Assembly (NCBI RefSeq): GCF_000006565.2
Contig: NC_031476.1
Location: forward strand, 2,938,458-3,002,457
Origin: Toxoplasma gondii ME49
Lineage: Eukaryota > Apicomplexa > Conoidasida > Eucoccidiorida > Sarcocystidae
DNA length: 64,000 nt
Direction of reading: 5' to 3'
This document shows, piece by piece, positions 33,801 through 45,400 of the stretch (positions are counted from its first letter, which is position 1; each line of letters starts with the position of its first letter). The translations under genes and the position numbers were made by a program. Under the pieces are notes generated by a model that was not told where the DNA came from, ran no database searches, and saw only the letters and a list, made by a program, of their open reading frames with translations.

Positions 33801-35883
33801 GGTCGTGAAAGTAGATGTATAAACATCAGATGAGTTGTCTCCTCCAAGCAGCCGAGGTACCGTACTTCTCGAAAAAAAACTTGTCGAGAATCCTGTCTTC
33901 TATGAACTGGAGGTTGGTAATTGCCTGCGTTTCAAAGTAGCGACTTCTTTTCTGTCAAATGCCTAATCTCAAGTTTACGTCGCAAAAGACGTGTAGCTCT
34001 TCTCTTCCATGTTGTCTGGCTTCATCCGCGTTTCATCTGGCGTGGCGGGCGAGGGGGGCGGAGAGCAGAAGGCAGGTCCCGAGTTTAGCGCGTGGGGAAG
34101 CCGCGGGGCTGCGGAATCCTCTGTTGATTTTCTTTGTGGAGTTGGGTGTCTCCTCCTCCCTGCGGACTTCTGAAGAGAAACGCAAGGCAATTCTTCGTCT
34201 CGTTGCCCTTCTCTTGAAGTGTCGACAGTGGAAAGCCAAATGAATCGCCTGGGATGTCTCGAGTTCCCTGTTCTGACAGCTCTTGTCTCTTGTGGCCTGT
34301 TCTCACTCGAACTCGACCTGCTGCCCGTCGCTGCTGTGCATGCGCCGCAGTTCTTCTTTGCTCTGTGTTGCGCGTCACGTGCATCCGGAGCTCTGAAGTG
34401 GAGACTGTCGAGCGACGTTATCCCTGTTTGCGGCTGATCCCCGCAGAGACATTCGAGAGAGGACGTCAGCGTTGTTTCGTGTGAGGTGTGCTTGCCCTGC
34501 TGCACCCCTTCGCGGTGTTGTCTCTGTGTTCCGCGTTTTGTCTTCGCCAATTTGCCCGTCGGCACCTTCTTTTCCTTTCGTGTTCCCGTTCTTTTTTTTT
34601 CTTTCTGCGTTTTCTCCGATGCCCCATCTGTCCCTCTAGTCCACCGATTCTCTCTGCGTTTCTGGGTCTCCTTTGGTGGCCGGACCTCGCCCGGGGGTCT
34701 CCGATTTCCTTCGCTTTTCTCGCCACGCTCTCTTTTTTTCTGTCTCTTCTCGCAGCCGATCTATCGGCCTGCACCAGAGTTGTCTGCAAGCCCGCAAGTC
34801 AATCGCGGATTCAATTCGGTAGGTCCCAGTGGCTTTTTGCCGGGACTCGCATTCAGCAGAGAGACGAAACAGCGAAGGAGAGAACTTCAAGGGGCACTGC
34901 TGAAGCGGAGGTAAGCCCTGTGGCTTCCGGGAACTCCTCCAGCACCTTCTGCCGGGATGTACTCCTTTCCGGGGATGCATCACGGCGTCACTTAAACGAA
35001 TACTCGACTCGAGCGTCGAGAAAAGTATATCTGTCGTCTTACAAGATAAATGATCGATGAGCAAACGGAAGAGTTCAGTGTGCACTGCGGTGGGGGCGCC
35101 TCCCCGATTCGAGCGACTGTTTCTTCGTCGAGGGCTTAGGGTGCTGAGACCTCTCCGTAGAGAGCGATCTGTCCTGCATTGTGGCTGAGTACTTCCTCGT
35201 CATGGAACAAGATGCAGTTAGGAACGCTGGGTCACCGCCAGATGCGTCATGAACTAAAGAAAGAGTGTCTACAGATAGTTTGTTCCCTGTATCTCCTTTG
35301 AACCTGAGCAAATATACACAACAGAGCTTCAGTGTTCACGCTCATGGAGTCAATGTCCAGGAAAACCTCGCACTTACTTCCGCTGGCGAGGCACCTCGAC
35401 TCACTTCCTTGGTGCATTCCTCCTTCGTTCTTTTCGTGATCCTTAGACGCGATCGTTTGCTTTTTAAAAATTCTTTTGAGACACTGCTGCGTTCTGCAAG
35501 TCGGCGCACACAGGTCGAGGGAAAGACGCTGCCGGGGGGCTCGAAGTTGGAAGGGAGAGAAGGGAGAGTAGATAACAACGTGGAGAGTGCATGAGAAGGT
35601 GGAAAGTAAATGCGTGTGAAGACCAAGCAGGGAACTCGAGTCTCTCATCAAGCAGCGCATAATTCAAAGCACCAAAAGTTTTTTAAGAAAGGAGAAACGC
35701 AGAGGAACCGCACGCAACATTGGTTGGGAATAGGAGAAGGAGACGCGACAGGAAATTGGACAGAAATGGGTTTCTTCTTTTTTCCTTTTTAGTGCATTCC
35801 CGGACGAGGAACCAATGAGCGCGACGCAGATGAACGACATGTACATCGACATGCTTCTGGAGGAAGTCGACAAGAGACAGTGA
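23461..35883 (+). CDS. Intron-rich coiled-coil protein of unknown function
   Basis: Exons with good splice sites and continuous phase: 25009-25247, 26805-26961, 27716-27879, 28631-28705, 29273-29300, 30218-30347, 30958-31083, 31899-32023, 32716-32769, 32850-33091, 33251-33346, 34756-34818, about 34860-34910, and 35793-35883 (TGA at 35881). Likely upstream exons are 23461-23553, 24129-24157 and 24461-24499; one exon is missing between 24500 and 25008, so the start is unresolved. If those are untranslated, the ATG at 25026 (MQRLTLGEAAEEIKRLRR) would serve. A further exon near 28355-28429 is possible. The product opens with a strong coiled coil (LEHTVSELQAEMQSAQRAAE), then a helical block (NEARKLTYKALRKGRALECL), a second coil (LRLLRQEQLLLLAENDRLTS), a Lys-rich linker and a hydrophobic helical segment (NFILGAKLILIFLRAFMRRR). 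A Pro-rich tail ends DMYIDMLLEEVDKRQ. I recognise no named family; a structural or scaffold role is only a guess. The phase of the 34756 and 34860 exons relative to the last exon is not fully reconciled. Confidence 0.75.
23876..23955. repeat. (TA)n microsatellite in an intron of the coiled-coil gene
   Basis: An uninterrupted (TA)n run spans about 23928-23955, preceded by an ATGCATACATA-type degenerate block. It lies in the proposed intron 23554-24128. Confidence 0.85.
25779..25903. repeat. (TA)n followed by (GTAT)n in an intron of the coiled-coil gene
   Basis: A (TA)n run ends near 25865 and passes directly into about seven GTAT units. A smaller TATGCATATA block precedes it. It lies in the intron 25248-26804. 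Confidence 0.88.
29623..29675. repeat. (TA)n microsatellite in an intron of the coiled-coil gene
   Basis: Two TATATTCATA units lead into a (TA)n run ending at ACATGT. It lies in the intron 29301-30217. Confidence 0.85.
30761..30835. repeat. CA/TA microsatellite in an intron of the coiled-coil gene
   Basis: ACTCACACACACA runs into two (TA)n blocks separated by CTTTTATACA. It lies in the intron 30348-30957. Confidence 0.85.
31186..31520. repeat. TCTA/TCTG/CTGT tetranucleotide block in an intron of the coiled-coil gene
   Basis: About 330 bases of interspersed CTAT, CTGT, CCAT and CTCT tetramers read as Ser/Leu/Tyr/Ile-rich frames in all three plus frames. It lies in the intron 31084-31898. Confidence 0.85.
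32088..32300. repeat. TCTA tetramers and (TA)n blocks in an intron of the coiled-coil gene
   Basis: CTATCTATCTG leads to (TA)n at about 32106-32124, more TCTA tetramers, and a second (TA)n at about 32254-32275. It lies in the intron 32024-32715. Confidence 0.85.
33675..33752. repeat. (TA)n and TTTATTTATA repeats in an intron of the coiled-coil gene
   Basis: A (TA)n run is followed by two TTTATTTATATACATATA units, another (TA)n run and TATATG units. It lies in the intron 33347-34755. Confidence 0.85.
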
Positions 35884-37263
35884 ACTTGAAGAACTCGTTT
35901 TTGTCTCTTGTCTAGAGCACGACAAGCGGCTGTTCAGCGTTTTATCGTGGCGAAGAAGCGAGGCAATGAACGGCGCTAGGTGTGCGATAGTGGGATTCGT
36001 GAAGGTCGGCACTGTCTCTGTTTCACACAGCCGTGTGTACCGAGGACGATGAGAGAATTAAGGGTGCGAAACAGGTACTTTGTCTCTTTTTCGGGGACTT
36101 TCCCCTTCTTCATGCGTGGCGTTTTTCCTCTTTGGTGGCTCTCTCGCGCACCCAGCGCGCGCGTCTTTCCCTGCAAGGTCGCTAGACGCAGTTAGTAAAC
36201 GACGCATTTCAGTCGCTTCGAGTGAAAAATTTATCGAAGGCAAAGGAAACTCGGCGCAGAAACTCCTGCTAATGCCAGGCGAGTATGGCCTGAGGCTCTC
36301 GAGAGAGAGCGAGCTTGCAGTGTCTCCGTTTTGGGTTCCGCCCCCGAGCAGGAAAGGGGCGCAAAGCTGTTGTTTGACAAACAGGTGATTCTGTCCAAGT
36401 TCTTCAAGTCAAGTGTGCGAGCGATTCGTCTCGCCTGTCTTGGAACCGAGAGACGCGAAGCCCAGGGGGCACCTAAAGCGCTCGATTCTCCCCGCGAGAA
36501 CGCCGACCGCGAGAGACTCAGATTCCGTTTTTTTGACTTCACGACGGGATGTCCAGTTCACAGACTGTGGCTATACCCACCTGCCGTAGGGGAGTGCGAC
36601 AGACATGGGAGGAACGTGACGAGCACTCTACGAGGGAGGATAGGTAGACTGTTTTTTTCCAGTTCAGGTCGGCGCGCACAGAAGTTCGAGGCCCCTCCAG
36701 GTGTCTTTCTGGGCGCTGTGGCGTGCGTTTTTTCAGCCCCGTGACGCGGCATTGGCACACAGAATGGTGAGATCTTTAGACCTGCAATCCTCCTCATGCC
36801 AGGATATTTGATGCTTAGGAACGGGGAGTTTTCCCAGCCTTGAGAACCCCACTTTGGTGGGGCAGCGATGTTGAAAGCACTTCAGCCCAAGCCCCGCGGT
36901 TTAGTAAAGCTTCTGTCGTCAATCTGTACTAAAGGAAAGAGCGACAACGCACAAGCGTGCAGATACACTTCAGAAGAGTCTTGTGCGTTCCACGACTTCA
37001 ACATCGAGGTGGAGAAGTAGCGACAAGATCGGAATTAGGAATGGAGCTGTTTTGCAAACGTGCTCAAAGCTTCGAACTCTACTTTTTTTGAAAATCAAGT
37101 AATTTCTTCATCCCACGTCCACAGTTTCAAAGCGTGATCAGTTCTCGGTCCGCTAATTCAGTATTTAGATCGAATTCCACGTAATTTAAACATATTCGTA
37201 AATGCACAGCAAGTGTAATTCTCTCTGCCGTGTCCATCAACGACTGTGTCTCTAGCTCGAGTT

Positions 37264-37430
37264 GATATATATATATATATATATTGGCGCGTAGGGTTTC
37301 CAGAATGTAGGCTGTCTTATCTGTTAGGTGCGGATGAGCACACGCGAGTGTCAGTCGATGTTCATGAGTTCCTTCAATCGTAAAAGGGCATTAACATTCT
37401 TCTACAAATATGGCAATCTATATATATATG

Positions 37431-37462
<32 letters not shown>

Positions 37463-37463
37463 A
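37264..37463. repeat. (TA)n blocks, the second ending in (GA)n
   Basis: (TA)n at 37264-37285 and again at 37418-37446. The second block passes into (GA)n to about 37463. Confidence 0.85.
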
Positions 37464-38300
37464 GGGAGACCTTTGGACGTCGTTTCTCTTCACGAGAGGT
37501 ATCTCGCGAGCCACACGAAGCAAAGAATTAATGATATTTTCGTGCGTGAGATCCACCCAGGCGGATCTCTCGAATCTGTCGGGTGTATGTGCACTTTACG
37601 GTCGGAGGCGGCGATCGCATTTTTTCACGTTCTGTTTCTTTAGGAAAGCTCCCAATTTGGTGGGGAAAGTGTAAAGGGAGGGCGTCGGCTTGAGAGAGGA
37701 AACATTGACTGACTGAAAAGTCAAGCAGTTCGTTTGAAAAGGATAAGCTGCACAGGGTTATTCGAGGCGAGAGAGACCGTCTGAAAACGACACACGTTTT
37801 TTGGGTTTCGATGCCATCCTGGATCTGCGCACTCCTCTTCCGTGCAGTGCTTTTTAAGCTTCTGGGCGCACAAAGGGGTTCCTGGGGGAGTATTCGTATT
37901 AACCGTGAGAGACAACGCCGCCTCCGACGGTAGGATGAGCTGCTATTTCATAATCGTGCTCAGAGGCATCCCGCCACAGGCTTGTTTATCAGCTCTTTCT
38001 GAGAAGCAAGTGCGGCGAACGGACGACGGGTTAACAGCTGGACGGTCGTTTGGAAGGCTGCGCCGTTTGCTGCCGACACAGTTGGAGGGATCGCCTTCGG
38101 AAATCTCACCTGAGTCTAGACACACCGTTTTCTCCGTTTTTTTACGCTCTAGACAAACAGTTTCCACCCTTTTCCATTGCGCTGTCCCGACACTCTGGCG
38201 TCCGAGCGAGTCCTTTGTGTGTCGGGATGTTTGGAGTTGCTTGTCGTTTTGCCAAGTGGTACTGATCAGACTAGCATCTGAGTAGCAGTTGTCTCTCGCT

Positions 38301-38346
38301 GTTACTACGAGTGATTACAGAAATGCATATATTACGCCTAGAAATT
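38301..38346. repeat. Dispersed short repeat, copy 2
   Basis: GTTACTACGAGTGATTACAG, then AATGCATATATTACGCCTAG. It shares ordered blocks with 18380-18430 and 55444-55484. Confidence 0.35.
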
Positions 38347-38915
38347 AACCGATGTCCTTGATGCATGGACGAGGAGGAAGCAAGAATTGCTTTCATGTAA
38401 ATAAAGAGCTCGTTTGCACACGCTTGTAATTACTGTTCACCTGAAGTCGGGTCCCATGGAAACCTTGTTCCCGACTCACAGAGTCTGCCTTTCTGCGCGC
38501 AACGATGTTCCCGCAGACTCTCCGTCCTTTTCATAGACAATCGAAGTTGTATTCTCTCTTTTCTCGGAGAGTTCTTCTCATTCTTCACGTGAACAGCGAA
38601 ATGCAGAGGACAACGCACGACGGAAGAGATTTTGGAAAGTGAACGACCGTCCCCCCTCAACTTTCCCCGGAGGAGACACGGAGCAGCGCGGAGAGACACC
38701 CGCGAAGGGTGCCGCGTCGAGGCTTTGCCTCCCGGTTCTCGCGTTTTTTCCTCTCGTATCCTTATCGTCTCTCCAGCGTCAGTTGTCGACGCAGCAGGAA
38801 AAACGCGTGGAATTTCAAAGACCGCTTTGTTGCTTTCTTGCTCTGTCGCGGCTGGCCAGATGGCGCTGCCGGAGAAGTCGCCGTTCCGGAGAGACAAAGT
38901 AGCACGCGACACTCG

Positions 38916-38922
38916 AGAGACG
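38916..38922 (+). promoter_or_regulatory. AGAGACG upstream element, distal copy
   Basis: AGAGACG lies 536 bases upstream of the FKBP-CS start codon, on the coding strand. It matches the A/T-GAGACG element of Toxoplasma promoters. Confidence 0.3.
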
Positions 38923-39305
38923 TCGTCCACTTCTTCTCTTCCGTCTCTGTTTCCCCGTTTCTTCGCAGTGAAATGCAGTCTGTTTGCATGCGGGGGAAAA
39001 GAAACTGCAGTTCTTTTCCTCAGCGTCAGGTAGCTCAGTGGTCCTCGAAACGGTCCGCGTTCGAAGTCGAGACACACACATGCGCGTTTTCTCGTGGAAT
39101 CAATCACCTAGAAAGACATCTGGATCTGACTTTGTGTAGACCCGAGGTCTTTCTCGCTTGCGAGTGCATTTTCAGAAAACTGACTTCCCGCCGACGCTGA
39201 AAACCTTCTCCCCGTCCTCTGCAGTACCGAAGGAGAATCCGAATTAGCAGTCAGCCACAGAAAGACACCCCCAGCGAACGCAGCGAGAAGAAGAACTAGC
39301 GGAAA

Positions 39306-39312
39306 AGAGACG
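39306..39312 (+). promoter_or_regulatory. AGAGACG upstream element, proximal copy
   Basis: A second AGAGACG lies 146 bases upstream of the FKBP-CS ATG in the same orientation. Two copies in 400 bases strengthen the case for a promoter here, but transcript data would be needed to place the start. Confidence 0.35.
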
Positions 39313-39451
39313 AGGAGAAGGACAGAGACACGAGGAGGGCTGTTGCACAATCGAGAAACGAAGGCAAGAGAAGAGAGAAGAACAGAGGAGTGAGAGGAAA
39401 AGAAGAAAGCATGCAAGTGGCGTTTGCCTGTACACCTCGTCTGAGGACAGA

Positions 39452-42400
39452 ATGCCGGCGTTATCGTCCACTATTTGTCCTCGCGTAGCTCGATCGGCTG
39501 CTTCTCTCTTTCTTCTGTTATTCCTTATCGAGAGCTCATTCAGATACGTCGGCTCTTTGCGAGGGTGTGAGGCCCTCAGTTGGTCTTCTTCTCATCTTCT
39601 TCCCCAGTCCAGATCTGATTCGTTCCTCTTCAACAAAGCCTTTCGGTGGAAAGGCAGGAAACAACCCAGCCCTCGGACTTCTTCCCTTCCATCTGCTCTC
39701 CTCACTTGTGCCCCAGGCTCTTGCTTCCTCTCTTCTGTCGTGAACTCTCAGCTCTCTTCTTCTTCTTCTTCTCTCCCTTCTTCTTCTTCTTCTTCTTCAC
39801 TTGCTTCGTTCTCTGTGTCTCCTCTTTGCGGCGTCGCTCCGCACCGTGAGCCTAGGCCAGCAAGCGCGACGGCGGAGGGTCTCTCTTTTCGTTCTTGTTT
39901 TTCTTCCGGTCGATTTCCTTCTCCCCGGTTCCCGTCTGTGTCTTCGTTTCTATTTCCTTCTTCTTCTGTCTCTCCTTCTTTCTCGTCTTCCTCGTGGTCT
40001 TCTTCTGCTCAGTCTTCGCCTTCTCTTTTTTTCCTGTCTGCCTCCCCTGTCTCTGCTCTTCTTGCACAGTCTGCTGTCTCTTCGTCTTATGCACTGCCAT
40101 GGTTGTCTTCTTCCTCGCGCTCCCCTTCCGCCGTGTCGGCGCTCTCGACTCCGACGACTCCAGTCACTCCTCTCCCCTTTGCTTTGTTCAAGGAGGCAAA
40201 CACCTGGGTCGAGTCTCTAATAGCTTCGCACATCGTTCAACTTCAGAGACGAGGTCGACGCAATGAGCCTCCTCGCGAAGGGCCGTCGCTCAACTGGGAT
40301 CTCCTTGCTGACGGTCGAGTAGGTCTGCTTTGTCTCTGTTATCGATAAACAACTTGCTTCTGCACTCTGCTCCATTCTTCAATACGCTATTGGTTATCGC
40401 AACTCCTAGGAGAACTGACGCTGTGCCTACTGGACTCCTCAGTTCGAGCAGAATCGTCGTTGAGCAGGACTCACGTTCAGGGGGGGCTCAGGGATTATAT
40501 AGAGTTTGTAAATGCTCGACGGTAACTCACTGGAAAGGCTGCTTCAGCGCCGGATTCTCCGTCAACTTCCTTGTCTCCTCGGAGCCCCGCCTGCAACATG
40601 CTCTCGAAAGTCTCCTGTCACTTGTACATGTGTGACATTGACAGTCGTTTCATCTACCACCGGCGGCGTCGTCCGCTTGAAGTCCTCAGCATACCAGTGA
40701 AGTATCGACAAAGCGACATTCAACTACACACGAACATCCCAGTGGTATTTTGAGAAAAGAACTCCAGTGACACAGGCCTCCAGTCGTGAAGGATTCTCGC
40801 CAGACTTCGATCTCTTCGTGACTTCCGTGCATTTCTTCTCCTTCGAGTGATGTGGCAGACTTGGTCTGCCTTGTGTCTTCTTCCATGCACAGTTTTCTTC
40901 CTCAAAGGCACACATATCGGGTTGATATTTTCTTCTTATTTCCTGCAATCGACGACTCCCCTCATTGCACCTGCGGATGTGGTGGCGAACTCCTTACTCT
41001 ACCTATATGTATCTATCCGTTTATCTCCATACCTATCTATCTTTCCCCTTTATCTATATAGCAATCTATCTATCTATTTCTCACGATCTGTGGGTCTATA
41101 TCCACCCTACCGGACAAAGACTTTGAAAATCAATACCCTCCTGACATTTGCTGTGATATTTTCAACTCGTTCTAGCAGTCTTTGAACATTATTTGGAAGC
41201 GTACCGTTTGGGAGTCCGCTTCTCTTTATTTCAAGCGCGTCTGAATTCGTAGGATAACATCGAGACCCCCCGGTCGTGGGTTTGCGTTCTCGCGGTAGTG
41301 TACGTTGTCGAGAATGTGATCGTCTCTGTCTCGTAGCTGGGATGTGAACACATAAAGATCACAGGTGGGCTGTGTACGGTAGTCGCGGCAGCCAGCGTGG
41401 ATACTGTCTACGTTTCACCCACGATGCGACCATTGAGACGTTGCTAAACGATGTTGTTTTTCGCAGGATAGGTCTATGTTGTCTCTGTGCACAAGATTCG
41501 CCATCCAGCAGTTGCCTGTCTTCTACGTCGAGGTCCATTTTCGTCTCTGTCTCACTCGGCATTCCATACGCGGGTCTGCTTTTTGCTGAGCCTGAACTCT
41601 GAGGAGTTTCAAGGCGGGAACAAGAATTGTCTTTGTTAACTCGAGCAAAGACTTCGAGCGTGGTGGAGTGTAAATTCACACGCGCTAGTTCGACGGGGCG
41701 TAGTCTGTCCAGTCTCAAACGGAGAACCTACTCGGTTGCCGGCAGAAGGTCTATCGCCTCCGTCCTCTCTCTTGCGTGCTTCGGAAGCCGAGCATTCTTC
41801 AGTGAAGCAGCCTGTGGATGTCCCCGAGCTCGACGGGTCCGCTTGACTCCCTTTTTTTCTGCTGATCTGTTTCTCTTCAGATTTTAAAAAGACAAATCGA
41901 GGGAGGCGAAGGAACTCTCTATCCGAATCCTCAAACGAATGTGACTGTCGAATTCTCTCTCCACACCCTCTCGGGGTTCAAGATCGCAGACACCCGCGCT
42001 CTCAACACCACGATGATGGAGTTTCCTTTTGTGAGGGAAAACGGATGTCTGAAAAAAACGAAAAAGATGAGGAGGCTTCAAAAAGAAAACCAAACACTGA
42101 GCGGTCTGCAGAACGAGAACTACAGAATCAAGAAATCAGGTGTCTGAACAAAAGTTGTGCGCACAGTCGCTGTCGTAGTCTCGCTACTGATGTTCGTCTG
42201 TAGACAATGCTTCGGTGTACTTGTATTAACAGATGCAAACTTGATCGAGGTCTAGTTGTGCCTCCAGGCATACATTTGCCAGTCTTGTCAGTGTCGTTGT
42301 TTCTTTATCGCATAACTGGAGTCATTGCCGGCGTCACGGGGACAACATGCATGTTTCATTGATAATTCTGTACCCTTTCATCAATCGTTTATGCGCGCAT

Positions 42401-45400
42401 ACATACATGATTAGTATGTATGCAAATGCCACTATATATATATATATATATTTATGGACCTAACACTGTGCATCAGTCATGAAGGCTTTGGTGTTCTCTC
42501 ATTCCTAGAGTCTCATTTAGCTTCCGCGGAACTCGAGTGGATCTGTTTATTCGATATAATTTCTGTCGTTCTGGATCTCGACTTTTATTTCGTCAGTGTC
42601 GAAAACGAGAGCAAGTCACTAATTTAAAGGCATCCGCGCCTTTTAGATTCTTCCTTTTTCCTTTTTCGTCCTCCGTTTCTATCACTCTGAACAAACACGC
42701 AGCTGTCCTCTCTCTACCTCTCCAGCTTTGTGTCGGCCGCATCTCACAGATGGATGAAAGTTCTGAAATTCGTTTCTTAGAAAAGGTTCACTTCGACAAG
42801 TGCCTTTTGACTGAGTGTTGCATGTAGTTGTGGTCTATCTTTCCTCATGTCTCGTTTTGGTCAGAAAAGTTCTGTTCTCTCGTGTTTCCGCTGACGTTTT
42901 TTCTTCGTCTCCGTCTCTGCCTTCCTCCTGCGTCGGTTAACGTCTCGGCCCTAGGTCTTAAAATTCGTTTTCCTACTTTCTTTTGCGGCCAGGCCGATGC
43001 CATGCCGGGCATGCAAATCGCCCTCGCGAGCATGCGCAAGCTGGAGAGGTCCGTTTTTCTCCTCAGCCCAGAAATGGGCCTTCCCCTCGACTTCTCTGTC
43101 GACCTCGATCTGTCTGGAAGAGAAGAGAGCTGCATGCGAAGAGAAGACGAACCAGATCTCCCGCCAGCGCTGCGAGGGCGAGGGCGAGAGGAACTGCAGC
43201 AGAGGAAAAACGAGGAAAGTCCAACTAGTTTCACTGTCAAAGGCGGCGAGTGGCTTGCGTAAGAGAGGCGGGGCAGAGCAGGAGACGTGGACGCAATTCG
43301 CATGTGAAAAATCGCACCTTCTCTATTCTAGCGCTGGTCTCTCCTGAACAGGGAAATAGTGTTCATTTCCCTCTGTGTCTCCGCTGTTGCTCTCTGTGCT
43401 CGTCGCTCGCTTTTCTTCTCGCTTGACCTTTCTTGTGAACTGTGTCTGCTCTTCACATGTCGTGAATATGCACAGCTTCTGCAAGTCGAGTCGTTTCTGA
43501 AGATGGTAAGATGATTCGGCGTCTTCACTAGGTTTCTGGTCGTAGCCTTGGAGTCCTCTGTCTCGCCTCTTTTGTAATGACGTTTCTCTGACTCACCGCT
43601 CTTGTATAACGCGTTCTGCATGTGCTCGCGTCGAGCGGACAGAAACGCGGATACGCAAAAAGTAATTAAGGAAAGAGAAGCAAACGGAGAACAAAGCCAG
43701 TGCGGCCATGCGTATGGCATGTTGAAACGCCGGCGGATCCAGCGAACGTCTGAATGCAGTAGACGAGGTCCTGTGTGCCTACGCCTTTCACGATTACCTC
43801 TGCGACCCTTCTGTTCACCTGTTTTACTCGATTTCCAACTGCCATGCGCCTGTGTACTAGATCGTCGTGACCAGCTGTTTTCATGCAAGTTTCTCGCATT
43901 GTCACGTCGCGCCTCGCCTTTCCTAGATGTCGTGTGTTTGTCTCCTCTGGATGTCGTTTCTCCTCACGTCTCAGTTCCTTTTTATGTCCCACCTATATGT
44001 TTTTCGCTATTTTGCAGATCCGTTTCTGCGTCTCCCCAGATTACGTTTCCCAGTGAAGACATGCTGCGTTCCCTTTTGGCTGCTCCAGCCTTTCGTTCCT
44101 TCCCTCGTCCTTTGGTTCTGGAAGGCCCATGTGCTCCGACACTCCCTTTTCGTGCAGCGGTTTGAGTTTCTTTGCCTGCAGATTCGATCTCACTCTGTGT
44201 AACATCTATGACCGCCATCGACCGTGGTGGCGCATTTCTCCGGATATGGAATTTCTGAAGAACCTCCCTGTGGAGCACATTCCGGGCAACATGACCCATG
44301 ACGAGTGGCTAGAATATAAGGCAGACCAAGTGCGAGACAAGATCCAGGTAAAGAAAGACGAAATGTCGCAAAGTGTAAAACGACGTGTCTCGCGTCTAAG
44401 GTTTGCTGCAGGTGAACCGGACAGAAGCGCTGGTTGGCGAAGCTGGAACTTCTTCCCCGTCGCGTTTGGAGGAAACGCGTCTGTTTCTTTGGGATACAAG
44501 CGTCTGTGTACTTGCCTTTGTCTCCTCTCTTTTTCCGCCTCTCGCACAAACCACAGAGACTCTTCCAGACCGCGTAGTGTGGAAAGGGCGTTTTGGCCAT
44601 TGGTAGATTGACAGGCAGTTCGAGTCATGTCTGCACGCGCAGTAGAGTCCGCGCGTCGAGGAGGGAAACTTTTGGAGAGCTTGATCTTGCCCGCGTGATG
44701 TTGTCTCTTCCACGGAGTTTTTGTTGGAGGCGACGAGGTCACACTCTTCCGACAAGGTCCTCCAACTGCGCACCGAAACCACGATTTGCGTTCACAGACC
44801 TAGACGTGGATATTGAGCCACTGAGGCGCATGGAAAGAAATGGACGCGCATACAGAGACATGGAGACGCATGCGCAGGCATCGTCGGAAACGTATGGTTG
44901 ACAGACTCGCCTGTGTCTCATGCAAGGCAGAATTTGAGAGACTTCCGTGTTTTGCAAAGACTCTGCGGCCTTTAGGTGACGCGTGAGAATGGGGTGACAG
45001 GACGCACTTCATACTTCCAGGATCTTATTTTGGTTTCGTCTGCACAAGTCTTCTGTGAGCACTTGCTTCACCCATTTCAACTGGTTGACTGGCTAGGTGT
45101 TTGTGAGATGTATCTATGAATACGAACATTCATGATTCCACGCAGGCGGGGGGAAACAGGTTCTCTCGTTTTCATCTTCTCGACTCTCCAGATGTCCCTC
45201 TTCAGGACGAAATGAGCACCAACCCCGCGAGTCCGTACTGGGAAGACATCGAGCCCGCGATGAACGACATGCAACGCGAGAGAGTTCAGAGTGAGACGAA
45301 CAAAAACACACCACAGATGGCCCGGTAGAAACGGTCTTGTCAAGCAGAATGTCAAGGACACATCGTAAAACTCAGTAAATATAACTAGATATATGCATTT

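Larger units (their letters stand above)
35884..39451. other. Interval between the coiled-coil gene and the FKBP-CS gene
   Basis: This 3.6-kb tandem interval should hold the 3' UTR of the coiled-coil gene and the promoter and 5' UTR of the FKBP-CS gene. Open frames at 36080, 36331, 37842 and 38632 (plus) and 38430-39107 (minus) show no domain and no spliced continuation. It contains (TA)n blocks at 37.3-37.5 kb, a short dispersed repeat and two AGAGACG elements. Confidence 0.45.

Noticed and set aside
38430..39107. Minus-strand 225-codon frame
   Set aside because: No recognisable motif; it lies in the 5' region of the plus-strand FKBP-CS gene and has no splice continuation.
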